Assembly (NCBI RefSeq): GCF_010499455.1
Contig: NZ_JAAGOH010000024.1
Location: forward strand, 1-64,000
Source: Ideonella livida
GTDB lineage: Bacteria > Pseudomonadota > Gammaproteobacteria > Burkholderiales > Burkholderiaceae_C
Reading direction: 5' to 3'
DNA length: 64,000 bases
Of the stretch, positions 36,093 through 44,342 are shown in pieces. Made by a program: the position numbers and the translations under genes. Below the pieces are notes generated by a model. The model had not been told where the DNA came from and searched no databases. It saw nothing but the letters and a program-made list of their open reading frames with translations. Position 1 is the stretch's first letter. The number at the start of each line of letters is the position of its first letter.

Positions 36093-36905
36093 ATGTCCAC
36101 CCCGATGACAAGCCCTGCCCACGCGCACGCGCCCGCCCCGGGCGCCACCGCCGCGCGTGACCCCGCGCTGCACAGCGCCACCGGCGACACCCTGGACGCC
36201 GCTGAACTCGCCGCCCGCCAGGCCCTGATCGCCCATGCCCGACGCCTGGGGCCCAGCGGCCTGTCCGCCGGCACCTCAGGCAACCTCTCGCTGCGCTGGA
36301 CGCGCGCTGGCACCCCCGGCCTGCTCATCACCCCCAGCGGGGTGGACTACGCCGCGCTGCAGCCCGAGCACCTGGCCTTCATGCGCCTGGAAGACGGGCG
36401 CTGGGGCGGGCCGCTCAAGCCCTCGTCGGAATGGCGCTTTCATCTCGACATCCTGCGCGCCCGGCCCGAGGTGCAGGCCATCGTGCACGCCCACCCCACC
36501 CACGCCACCGCGCTGGCCGTGCAGCGCCGCCCGCTGCCCGCCTTCCACTACATGGTGGCCCAGGCCGGCGGGCGCGACATCCGCTGCGCCGACTACGCCA
36601 CCTACGGCACCGCCGAGCTTTCGGCCAACGCCCTGGCCGCCTTGCAGGACCGCCACGCCTGCCTGCTGGCCAACCACGGCCTGATCGCCACCGGAGCGCG
36701 GCTGGAGGCCGCCTTCCACCTGGCGCTGGAGGTGGAGGCGCTGGCCCGCCAGTACCTGCTGGCGCTGGCCACCGGCACCCCGGTGATCCTGCCCGACGAC
36801 GAGATGGACCGCATCCTGGTGGCCTTCCGCCACTACGGCGCGAATGCGCAAAACGCCGACGCCAGCGGAAACGGTCAGGGCGCCCCCGCCGCCGCCGCGC
36901 CATGA
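36093..36905 (+). CDS. Class II aldolase/adducin family protein
   Basis: A 270-residue zinc-dependent aldolase of the fuculose/ribulose-phosphate (AraD/FucA) family. Zinc ligands are HAHPTH (about 134-139) and the His in LLANHGLIATG; the catalytic acid is in PSSEWRFHLDIL; and the phosphate-binding loop is SAGTSGNLSLR. About 40 disordered residues precede the domain. The start at 36093 follows AAGGAGCCCGGCC, only 12 bp after the flavoprotein gene. The stop overlaps the next kinase gene (ATGA), so the pair is coupled. It probably cleaves or epimerises a ketose phosphate produced in this pathway. Confidence 0.9.
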   Translation: MSTPMTSPAHAHAPAPGATAARDPALHSATGDTLDAAELAARQALIAHARRLGPSGLSAGTSGNLSLRWTRAGTPGLLITPSGVDYAALQPEHLAFMRLEDGRWGGPLKPSSEWRFHLDILRARPEVQAIVHAHPTHATALAVQRRPLPAFHYMVAQAGGRDIRCADYATYGTAELSANALAALQDRHACLLANHGLIATGARLEAAFHLALEVEALARQYLLALATGTPVILPDDEMDRILVAFRHYGANAQNADASGNGQGAPAAAAP

Positions 36906-38320
36906 CCCCCTCCGCCTCCCTCACCCCGCTGGCCGTGGGCCTGGACCTGGGCACCTCCGGCGTGCGCGCCGTGGCGCTGGACGCCGCCGGCGCCCTGCGT
37001 GCCCAGGCGCGCGTGGCCCTGCCGGCCCCGCTGCGCCAGCCCGGGCCGGACGGCCTGGAGACCCTCACCCAAAACCCCGCCCTGTGGTGGCAGGCGGTCC
37101 GGCAGGCCTTGGCCGCGCTGGTGGCCCAGCTGGGCCCCGCCGCCCGTGGCGTGCGCACCCTGGCGGTGGACGGCACCTCCGGCACCTTGCTGATGACCGA
37201 CGCCCACGGCCAAGCCCTGGGCCCGGCCTGGATGTACGCCGACGCCAGCGCCCCGGCCGAAGCCGCCCGCGTGGCCGCCTGCGCCCCGGCCGACAGCCCG
37301 GCGCGTGGCGCCGCCTCGCCCCTGGCCCGCGCCCTGCGCCTGTGCCGCCTGCACCCGCAGGGCGCCCACCTGCTGCACCAGGCCGACTGGATCGCTGCCC
37401 AGCTGCGCGGCCCGCGCCCGGCCGGCCCGGCGCCCTTGGCGGTGAGCGACGAAAACAACGTGCTCAAGCTCGGCTTTGACCTGCAGGCCTGCGCCTGGCC
37501 CGACTGGTTCAGCGCCTTGCAGGCGCAGGAGGACGCCGCCGCCCTGACCACGGCGCCGGGCGCTCGCCTGCAAGCGGCGCTGCCGCTGGTGCTGGCCCCC
37601 GGCACACCGCTGGGCCCCTTGGACCCCGGCGTGGCGGCCGCCTTGGGCCTGCCGCCCGACACCCTGGTGGCCGCCGGCACCACCGACGGCGTGGCCGCCT
37701 TTCTGGCCACCGGTGCCTGTGCCGTGGGTGACGGCGTGACCTCCCTGGGCAGCACCCTGGTGCTCAAGCAGCTTTGCGCCCAGCCGGTGCAGGCCGCGGC
37801 CTGGGGCGTGTACAGCCACCGCCTGGGTGGGCCCGGCGGCCTGTGGCTGGCCGGCGGCGCCTCCAACAGCGGCGGCGCGGCCCTGCTGCAGCACTTCAGC
37901 GCCGCCCGCATGGCCGAGCTGACGCCACGGCTGCGCCCCGAAGAGCCCACCGGGCTCGACTACCACCCGCTGGCCGGCGTGGGCGAGCGCTTCCCGGTGA
38001 ACGACCCCGCACAAACCTCGCGCACCACGCCGCGCCCGGACGACGATTTGCGCTTTTTCCAGGGCCTGCTGGAAGGTGTGGCCGGCGTGGAGGCCCTGGG
38101 CTACCAGCGCCTGGCCGAGTTGGGCGCCGGCCCGCTGCGCCGCGTGTTCAGCGTGGGCGGCGGCGCCCGCAACCCCGGCTGGACCACGCTGCGCCAGCGC
38201 CGCCTGGGCGTGCCGTTGTGCCAGCCCCCGCACGACGAAGCCGCCTGCGGCGCCGCCCGCCTGGCCTGGCAGGCGCTGGGCCACACGGTGGGGCCCGCAG
38301 GGCCAGCCGATACCCCTTGA
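36902..38320 (+). CDS. FGGY-family kinase, D-ribulose-kinase (SePSK/AtXK-1) type
   Basis: A 472-residue FGGY kinase of the shorter group typified by cyanobacterial SePSK and plant XK-1, which phosphorylate D-ribulose. Matching elements are VGLDLGTSGVRAVALD, LAVDGTSGTLLMTD, AAGTTDGVAAFLATG and FSVGGGARNPGWTTLR. Kinases in this group lack some insertions of xylulokinase, consistent with the length. It overlaps the aldolase gene by four bases. Together with the EryA-like kinase it implies that the locus handles two sugars or polyols, for example a tetritol and a pentitol. The specificity is inferred. Confidence 0.85.
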   Translation: MTPSASLTPLAVGLDLGTSGVRAVALDAAGALRAQARVALPAPLRQPGPDGLETLTQNPALWWQAVRQALAALVAQLGPAARGVRTLAVDGTSGTLLMTDAHGQALGPAWMYADASAPAEAARVAACAPADSPARGAASPLARALRLCRLHPQGAHLLHQADWIAAQLRGPRPAGPAPLAVSDENNVLKLGFDLQACAWPDWFSALQAQEDAAALTTAPGARLQAALPLVLAPGTPLGPLDPGVAAALGLPPDTLVAAGTTDGVAAFLATGACAVGDGVTSLGSTLVLKQLCAQPVQAAAWGVYSHRLGGPGGLWLAGGASNSGGAALLQHFSAARMAELTPRLRPEEPTGLDYHPLAGVGERFPVNDPAQTSRTTPRPDDDLRFFQGLLEGVAGVEALGYQRLAELGAGPLRRVFSVGGGARNPGWTTLRQRRLGVPLCQPPHDEAACGAARLAWQALGHTVGPAGPADTP

Positions 38321-38359
38321 GACCCCTCACGCCCCGCCCGACCCCCACCTGCCTGTGCC

Positions 38360-39484
38360 ATGACCGCCACGCCCCCCGTCCCTTTGGCCGTTCCCGCAGC
38401 GCACACCGATCGCGCCGCCACCCCGCGTTTCTTGGACACCCTCTCCGAGCTGTTGACCCAGGCGCCGCAGTACGAGGGCTTCATCGTCGACCAGTTTGGC
38501 GTGTTGCATGACGGCCGCCACGCCTACCCCGGCGCCGCCCAGGCCCTGGCCACGCTGCGCGCCCAGGGCAAGCGGGTGCTGGTGCTCAGCAACTCCGGCA
38601 AGCGGGCGGCCGACAACCAGCGCCGACTGGCCGCCTTTGGTTTTGGCGCCGACCAGATCGACGGCGTGCTCAGCTCCGGCGAGCTGGCCCATCAACAGCT
38701 GGCCGCCGCCGCGGTTTGGCCTTTTGCCGGCGCGCGGCGCCTGTGGGTGGCCGAACCTGAGGCGGATGCGCCCCTGTTGGCCGGCCTGCCCCACACCCTG
38801 GTGGCCCAGCCCGAAGATGCGGACCTGCTGCTGCTGGCCAGCCTGCGCGAAGACCTGGACCTGCCTGCGCTGCAGGCCCGGCTGACGCCCGCCGCCCAGC
38901 GCGGCGTGCCCCTGGTGTGCGCCAACCCCGACCTGCAGCGGCTCACCGCCCGGGGCCTGCAGCCCAGCTGCGGCGCCGTGGCCCAGGCCTACGCCGCGGC
39001 CTTGCAAGCCACCGGGGGATCGGCCGACGAGGCCGAGCGCCGCGTGCTCTGGCTGGGCAAGCCCCACGCCCCCATTTACGCCGCCTGCATCGCCCAGCTG
39101 CACGCCTGGGGCGCCACCCGCCTGCTGGCCGTGGGCGACTCCCTGGCCCATGACGTGGCCGGCGCCGCCGCCGCCGGGCTGGACAGCTGCCTCATTGCCG
39201 CCGGCCTGCCCGCCACCGCCTTCGGCCTGCCCGCCCACGCGGCCGACCATCCTGTGGACAAGGCTGTGGATGCCTGCAGGATCCATGGCGGGGACAAGAC
39301 CGTGCACAGCCCTGAGGACAAGCCTCTGGACAAACCGGCGTCTGCACCAGGGTTGCACCCGCACTGGGCCGCCCTGGGGGCCGACCCCGCACGCCTGCAC
39401 ACCACGCTGCGGCAACTGCTGGCCGAGCCCGAAGCCGCGCACGCCCCCTCCCCCACCTGGGTCCTGCCCCGCCTAGCCTGGTGA
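38360..39484 (+). CDS. HAD-IIA family phosphatase (TIGR01459-like)
   Basis: A 374-residue NagD-like HAD hydrolase. Motif I reads FIVDQFGVLHDG, where the second Asp of the usual DxDG is replaced, as in the TIGR01459 branch; motif II is LVLSNSGKRAADN; motif III is LLAVGDSLAHDVAGA. A hydrophilic, Lys/Asp-rich segment (about 297-330) interrupts the C-terminal part and looks like a lineage-specific insertion. The gene starts 39 bp after the ribulose-kinase-like gene. Proteins of this branch often sit in sugar-catabolic operons and probably remove phosphate from a dead-end metabolite. Confidence 0.85.
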   Translation: MTATPPVPLAVPAAHTDRAATPRFLDTLSELLTQAPQYEGFIVDQFGVLHDGRHAYPGAAQALATLRAQGKRVLVLSNSGKRAADNQRRLAAFGFGADQIDGVLSSGELAHQQLAAAAVWPFAGARRLWVAEPEADAPLLAGLPHTLVAQPEDADLLLLASLREDLDLPALQARLTPAAQRGVPLVCANPDLQRLTARGLQPSCGAVAQAYAAALQATGGSADEAERRVLWLGKPHAPIYAACIAQLHAWGATRLLAVGDSLAHDVAGAAAAGLDSCLIAAGLPATAFGLPAHAADHPVDKAVDACRIHGGDKTVHSPEDKPLDKPASAPGLHPHWAALGADPARLHTTLRQLLAEPEAAHAPSPTWVLPRLAW

Positions 39485-39528
39485 GCCGCCCCACCGCCCT
39501 CTGCCCTTCTTGTCCACACCCCTCGACC

Positions 39529-40659
39529 ATGCCCCACGCCCCCACCGCCGCGCCCGACCCGGCGCTGGCCACCCTGGCCCAGCTGTCTGCCCGGCTGGGC
39601 GCCGACCCGGCCCTCATCCAGGCCGCCGGCGGCAACACCAGCCTCAAGCAGCCCGACGGCACCCTCTGGGTCAAGGGCAGCGGCCTGTGGCTGCGCGACG
39701 CCCGAACGCGGCCGATGTTCGTCCCCGTGGACGGCGCAGCGGTGCGCGCCGGCGTGCGCGCCGGCCTGGCCGACCCCGTGGGTCCGGCCCTGAGGCCCGA
39801 CGCCGCGGCCACCGGCCTGCGGGCCTCCATCGAGACCACCCTGCACGCCCTGATGCCCCACGCCGTGGTGCTGCATGTGCATGCGGTGGACGCCATCGCC
39901 TGGGGGGTGCTGCCCCCCGCCCCAGGTGAAGGCCTGCAAGGGCCACCCCTGGGCCTGGCCGCCGCACTGGCCGCCTTCCGCTGGACCTGGGTGCCCTATG
40001 CCCGGCCCGGACTGGACCTGACCCGGGCCGTGGCCGCCCGGCTGGACGCCGCCCTGCCGGGCCAGGGCCCGGACGTGCTGCTGCTGGCCAACCACGGCCT
40101 GGTGGTGGGCGGCGACACCGCCGAGATGGCCGCCGGCCGCCTGACCGGGGTGGTCAGCGCCCTGCGCCGCCCGCTGCGCCCGCTGCCCGCGGTGGACACC
40201 TCAGCGCTGGCCGCCCTGGCGCAGGCCAGCGACTGGGCGCTGCCCACCCATGCCCGGGCCCACGCCATAGCCGCCGATGCGGCCCACCTGCGCCGGGCCC
40301 AGGCGGGGGTGCTCTACCCCGACCACGTGGTCTTCCTGGGGGATCAGCTGGCCACTGCCCCCTGCCCCCCACACGCCACCACGGCCCTCGCGGCCCTGCC
40401 CGCATGGGCGCACTGGCTGGCCGGCCCGGCCCACCAGGCCGGCCCCCAGGGCGGCCGCCCCCCGGTGGTGGCCCTGCCGGGTCTGGGCGTGCTGGTGCGC
40501 CCCGACCTGGGCGAGGCCGCGCAGGAAATGCTGGCCTGCTGGAGCGACGTGCTGCGCCGCCTGCCCGACACGCCCGAACCCCGCTGCCTGCCGCCCGCCG
40601 AAGCCCACGCCCTGGCGAACTGGGAGGCCGAGAAGTTCCGCCAGCAGCAGGGACGCTGA
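39529..40659 (+). CDS. Class II aldolase domain protein (second)
   Basis: A 376-residue protein with an N-terminal class II aldolase domain (about 10-215) and a less familiar C-terminal region (about 216-376). Aldolase motifs are QAAGGNTSLKQ, metal ligands in VVLHVHAVDA and LLLANHGLVVGG. It resembles the aldolase half of the rhamnulose-1-phosphate aldolase/alcohol dehydrogenase group, but no dehydrogenase domain is attached. The ATG at 39529 is preferred; a GTG at 39481 overlapping the previous stop is possible. It is the last gene of the polyol locus and converges with phhB. Confidence 0.85.
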   Translation: MPHAPTAAPDPALATLAQLSARLGADPALIQAAGGNTSLKQPDGTLWVKGSGLWLRDARTRPMFVPVDGAAVRAGVRAGLADPVGPALRPDAAATGLRASIETTLHALMPHAVVLHVHAVDAIAWGVLPPAPGEGLQGPPLGLAAALAAFRWTWVPYARPGLDLTRAVAARLDAALPGQGPDVLLLANHGLVVGGDTAEMAAGRLTGVVSALRRPLRPLPAVDTSALAALAQASDWALPTHARAHAIAADAAHLRRAQAGVLYPDHVVFLGDQLATAPCPPHATTALAALPAWAHWLAGPAHQAGPQGGRPPVVALPGLGVLVRPDLGEAAQEMLACWSDVLRRLPDTPEPRCLPPAEAHALANWEAEKFRQQQGR

Positions 40660-40671
40660 GGCGTCAGCGGG

Positions 40672-40974
40672 TCAGCCGCCCGCCAGCCCTTGCATCCGCT
40701 GCGCCAGCGCCACATCCCGCGCGGTGACCTGACCGCCGGCGTCGTGGGTGTTCAGCCGCACGCTGACCCGGTTCCAGACATTGGACCAATCGGGATGGTG
40801 GTTCAGCGCCTCGGCGGCCACCGCGCAGGCGCTCATGAAGCCCCAGGCGGCGGCGAAATCCGCAAAGCGGAACTCGCGGCACAGGGCACGGCCGTCCTCG
40901 GCCAGCGCCCAGCCGGGCAGGGTGGCCAGCGCGGTTTGGATCTCGCTGGGGGTCAGGGGCGTGGCGTGGGACAT
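40672..40974 (-). CDS. phhB: Pterin-4a-carbinolamine dehydratase
   Basis: A 100-residue protein that dehydrates 4a-hydroxytetrahydrobiopterin to regenerate the pterin cofactor of aromatic amino acid hydroxylases. The signature EALNHHPDWSNVWNRVSVRL, with the catalytic His-His-Pro, and LNTHDAGGQVTARDVALAQ are both present, and the length is standard. It stands alone: no phenylalanine hydroxylase gene is adjacent in this window. It converges with the polyol locus. Confidence 0.92.
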   Translation of the reverse strand: MSHATPLTPSEIQTALATLPGWALAEDGRALCREFRFADFAAAWGFMSACAVAAEALNHHPDWSNVWNRVSVRLNTHDAGGQVTARDVALAQRMQGLAGG

Positions 40975-41050
40975 CGCAGGCTCCGGTGTGCGGCAGTGGC
41001 CATGTCCGGATTGAACGGCGAGCGCCTTGACCTTGGCGTCATCCGTGTTT

Positions 41051-42952
41051 TCAGCGCGGCGCGTACATCACCCGCAGCTCCGCCTCGAAGCGGGCCATCA
41101 GGTTCAGGCGCTTGAGCTTGAGTGTGGGGGTGAGCATCGTGTTCTCGATGGTCCAGGGCTCGGTGCTCAGCACCACGGCACGCGGCACGGCATACCGCGG
41201 GAAGCTGGCGGCCTGGGTGGCGATGCGTTGCAGCGCCACCTCCAGCACGCGCGGGTGGCGCAGGCTGGCCGGGTCGGCGGCGGGCAGGCCCAGGGTGGTG
41301 GCCAAGCGGGCCCATTCCACGGCGTTGACCACGGCCACGGCGCCAATGAAGGGCTGGTTCTCCCCCACCACAAAAACCTGCTCGAACAGCGGGTCGGCGG
41401 TGATGGCCAGCTCCAGGTCGGCGGGGGGCACTTTCTCGCCGGTGGAGGTGACGATGATTTCCTTGATGCGGCCGCGGATGTGGATGCGCCCGCCGACGAT
41501 CTCGGCCTGGTCGCCGGTGCCCAGCCAGCCGTCGGGGCTGAGGATGCGGGCGGTGTCTTCGTCACGGTTCCAGTAGCCGCGCATGACCGAGGCGGCGCGC
41601 ACCTGCAGCTCGCGGTTCTCGCCGATACGCACGTCCACGCCGGGCAGGGGGCGGCCGACGCTGGCCGGGTCGTTGTCGGTGAGGCCGTTGGCGGCCACCA
41701 CGGGGGAGGTTTCGGTCATGCCGTAGCCCTGCAGCAACGGCAGGCCCAGGCCGATGAAGGCGCGGGCGATGGCCGGCGGCAGCGGCGCCCCGCCGCTGAC
41801 GGCCACACGCACCCGGCCGCCAAAGCGGGCCAGCACCGGACGCGCCACCACGCGCTGCAGCAGGGGCCAGACCAGGGCATCCCACCAGCGCGGGGCGCCG
41901 TCGGCATCGGGCGGCAGCCCCTGTGCGGCACGGAAGCGCCGCCAGCCCACGGCCTGGGTCAGCGCCATCAGCCGGGCCTTGGCGGGCGCGGCGGCCAGCA
42001 GCTCGGTGATGCGGGCGTTCACCCGCTCGTAGATGCGCGGCACCGAGATCAACACCGTGGGCTGCTGGCTCACCAGGTCTTCGGCCAGTTGCGGCACGGA
42101 GCGGGCATAAGCCACGCAGCTGCCGGCGGCAATGGCCAGGTAGTAGCCGGCGGTGCGCTCAAAGGTGTGCGACAGCGGCAGGAAGGACAGGAAACGGTCG
42201 GTCTCGGTGGGCTGCACCCGCCCCAGCACCGACTGCACATTGGCCAGCACGTTGCGGTGCGTGAGCATGACGCCCTTGGGCTTGCCGGTGGTGCCGGAGG
42301 TGTAGACGATGGCGGCCAGGTCGTCCGGCCCCGGGCCCTCCCCCAGCGGGGCCGCAGCCTGCTCGCCGGCCTGCAGCCAATCGGCCAGGGCCCGGGCAGG
42401 CACAGCGGCGGCAGGATGGCCACCCAGGTCCAGGGTAGGTGCCACGCCGCCTTCGGTGACGATCACCGCCTGCAGCGCGGGCAGCGGTGTGCCCACGGCA
42501 CAGATGGCATCCCACTGGGCACGCTCGCGCACCACCAGCAGCGAGGCGGCACAGTCGGCCAGGATGTAGGCGATGGAGGCCGGGTTGTCGATGGCGTGCA
42601 GCGGCACCGGCACCGCCCCTTCGGCCAGGGTGGCCTGGTCGATGCTCATGGCGTCCAGGCCGTTGGGCAGCAGGATGGCCACCCGTGCTTGGGCGGGCAG
42701 GCCACCGGCGACCAGGGCACGGCGCCAACGCATGACACGCGCCCCGGTGGCCTGCCAGTTCAGGTGCGTCCAGCACTGCGCGGTGGCGTCGTAGGCGCGG
42801 TAGGCCTCGCCCTGCGGGGTCAGGGCGATGCGCAGGGCCAGCAGGGCCGGCAGGGTGCGGGCAGCGCCTACCGGGCCGGCCGGCACGGCACCCGCACAGG
42901 CGGTGGACGAGGAGTCGGCGGGCTGGGCCGGGGCGGGACGTGGGACGTGCAT
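41051..42952 (-). CDS. Long-chain fatty acyl-CoA synthetase (AMP-forming)
   Basis: A 633-residue AMP-binding enzyme of the long-chain acyl-CoA synthetase (FAA1/FadD15-like) group. It activates a fatty acid with ATP and transfers it to CoA. The P-loop is IVYTSGTTGKPKGVMLTH (about 221-238); further motifs are LLQGYGMTETSPVVAANG, the adenosine-contacting DGWLGTGDQAEI and the hinge GRIKEIIVTSTGEKV. The N-terminal 35 residues are a variable lead. The promoter side faces a divergent sulfotransferase gene across 291 bp that include a 12-bp palindrome at 43019-43030. Confidence 0.92.
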   Translation of the reverse strand: MHVPRPAPAQPADSSSTACAGAVPAGPVGAARTLPALLALRIALTPQGEAYRAYDATAQCWTHLNWQATGARVMRWRRALVAGGLPAQARVAILLPNGLDAMSIDQATLAEGAVPVPLHAIDNPASIAYILADCAASLLVVRERAQWDAICAVGTPLPALQAVIVTEGGVAPTLDLGGHPAAAVPARALADWLQAGEQAAAPLGEGPGPDDLAAIVYTSGTTGKPKGVMLTHRNVLANVQSVLGRVQPTETDRFLSFLPLSHTFERTAGYYLAIAAGSCVAYARSVPQLAEDLVSQQPTVLISVPRIYERVNARITELLAAAPAKARLMALTQAVGWRRFRAAQGLPPDADGAPRWWDALVWPLLQRVVARPVLARFGGRVRVAVSGGAPLPPAIARAFIGLGLPLLQGYGMTETSPVVAANGLTDNDPASVGRPLPGVDVRIGENRELQVRAASVMRGYWNRDEDTARILSPDGWLGTGDQAEIVGGRIHIRGRIKEIIVTSTGEKVPPADLELAITADPLFEQVFVVGENQPFIGAVAVVNAVEWARLATTLGLPAADPASLRHPRVLEVALQRIATQAASFPRYAVPRAVVLSTEPWTIENTMLTPTLKLKRLNLMARFEAELRVMYAPR

Positions 42953-43018
42953 GGGGGGCGACAGGTCAGGGTGCCGGCCGGCCCGCCGGCCGGGTGAGGC
43001 GGGGGCCAGGACAAAATA

Positions 43019-43030
43019 GAACGATCGTTC
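43019..43030. promoter_or_regulatory. Perfect palindrome GAACGATCGTTC upstream of the acyl-CoA synthetase gene
   Basis: A 12-bp perfect palindrome 67 bases upstream of the synthetase start, in an AT-richer patch that includes a minus-strand TATTTT hexamer immediately downstream of it. Palindromes of this type are typical TetR-family operators, and fatty-acid genes are often controlled by such repressors. The regulator is not encoded in this window. Confidence 0.45.
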
Positions 43031-43243
43031 GACGCAAATTCTGCCAGCGGCGACACGGGCACCGGGTCACCGCGGCGACCCACGGACCGCCGGGGCCCGT
43101 CGGCGGCCGCGCCCCCCCCCAGCCCAAGGCGAAAGCCTTCATGCGCCGCGCCGATAATCCTCGGAACCCACCGGCGAAGAGGCCGCCGCCCTGACGCGCA
43201 GCGCCAGCCCCGCGGCCCCTTGCCGGCCTCTCCTGGAGCCACG

Positions 43244-44320
43244 ATGACCACCACGCCCCCCGCCGCCGAGGGATTCCTGCCGCCGTTCTTCATCCTGGGC
43301 TGCGTGCGCTCAGGCACCACCATGCTGCGCAACATCCTGCGGCAGCATCCTCTGCTGGCCTGCCCGGAGGAGACCCACTTCTACCGCCCGGGAGAGCCTT
43401 TCGGCACCCCCGGCTTCCAGGCCTTCTGCAACAGCAACACCCTCAAGCGCCACCGCCAGATCGACGGCGTGCCGGAGGAGGCTTTCGCCCAGATGCTGGC
43501 CGGCAGCCGCTCGCGAGCCGAGCTGGTGCACCGCTACATGGCCGCCTTCGTGGCGATGAGCAAGCCCGGGGCGCGCTGCTGGTTCGACAAGACGCCGCAG
43601 AACATCTATGGCGCCGCCCAGCTGGCGGCCGACTTCCCGCAGGCGCGCTTCGTGCACATCGTGCGCAACCCGCTGGATGTGGCGGCCAGCCTGCGCATCG
43701 GCAAGGTGATGAAGATCGCCCAGCTGGTGGGGGCGTGTTCGTACTGGAACGAGTCGGTCACGCTGATGCAGCAGCTCAAGCAGCTGGCCCCGGGCCGGGT
43801 GCTGGAGCTGCACTACGAGCGCTTCACCGCCCAACCCCGCGCCGGGGTGCAGGCGCTGATGGCGCATCTGGGCCTGCCCTTCCGGGCAGAGGACTTTCCG
43901 GCGCTGGACACCGCGCCGGTGAGCCATGAGGAGGAAGGGGTGCTGAGCGCGGAGGAGGTGGCCTTCATCAAGGCGCTGTGCCTGCCCGGCCGCCGGCTCT
44001 ACGGCTACGCCGCGTCCGGCGAACCCGAAACCCTGCCCGCGCTGCCGGTCGACACCGCGCCAGGGGAGGTCGCGCCCGTCAAGGCGCCGGCAGCCGCCAA
44101 GCCGGCGGCGCGGCCGGGCATGGCCGCGGTGATGGCCAAGGTGGCCGCCAAGGTGGGGGCTCCGGCCCTCAAGCGGGCTGCGCGGCTCCAGGAGCTGGAG
44201 GCGCTGCAGCGCGAGCGGGAGATCCGGCGGGAGGCGCTGCGCAAGGAGCGCGCCGAGGCCAAGCGCCGCGCGCAGCGGGCCGCCGCCACCGGCGGCAAGC
44301 CCGAAGACGGGGCGGCTTGA
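43244..44320 (+). CDS. Sulfotransferase family protein with charged C-terminal tail
   Basis: A 358-residue PAPS-dependent sulfotransferase-like protein. The 5'-phosphosulfate loop is FILGCVRSGTTMLRNIL (about 18-34), and the 3'-phosphate motif is VHIVRNPLDVAASLRIG (about 138-154). The catalytic domain ends near residue 265. An Ala/Pro-rich stretch follows, then a highly charged helix (about 315-345, LQELEALQREREIRREAL) that is unusual for the family and could form a coiled coil. The ATG at 43244 follows CTGGAGCCACG. The acceptor is unknown: a polysaccharide, lipid or protein are all possible. Confidence 0.85.
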   Translation: MTTTPPAAEGFLPPFFILGCVRSGTTMLRNILRQHPLLACPEETHFYRPGEPFGTPGFQAFCNSNTLKRHRQIDGVPEEAFAQMLAGSRSRAELVHRYMAAFVAMSKPGARCWFDKTPQNIYGAAQLAADFPQARFVHIVRNPLDVAASLRIGKVMKIAQLVGACSYWNESVTLMQQLKQLAPGRVLELHYERFTAQPRAGVQALMAHLGLPFRAEDFPALDTAPVSHEEEGVLSAEEVAFIKALCLPGRRLYGYAASGEPETLPALPVDTAPGEVAPVKAPAAAKPAARPGMAAVMAKVAAKVGAPALKRAARLQELEALQREREIRREALRKERAEAKRRAQRAAATGGKPEDGAA

Positions 44321-44342
44321 ACGCCGGCCCCGTGGCCCGGGG

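Noticed and set aside
39253-39334. DnaA-box-like repeats (TGTGGACAA, TGTGGATGC and relatives) inside the HAD-IIA gene
   Set aside because: None is a consensus box, the cluster lies in a coding frame as a Lys/Asp-rich insertion, and there is no AT-rich unwinding region or replication gene nearby.
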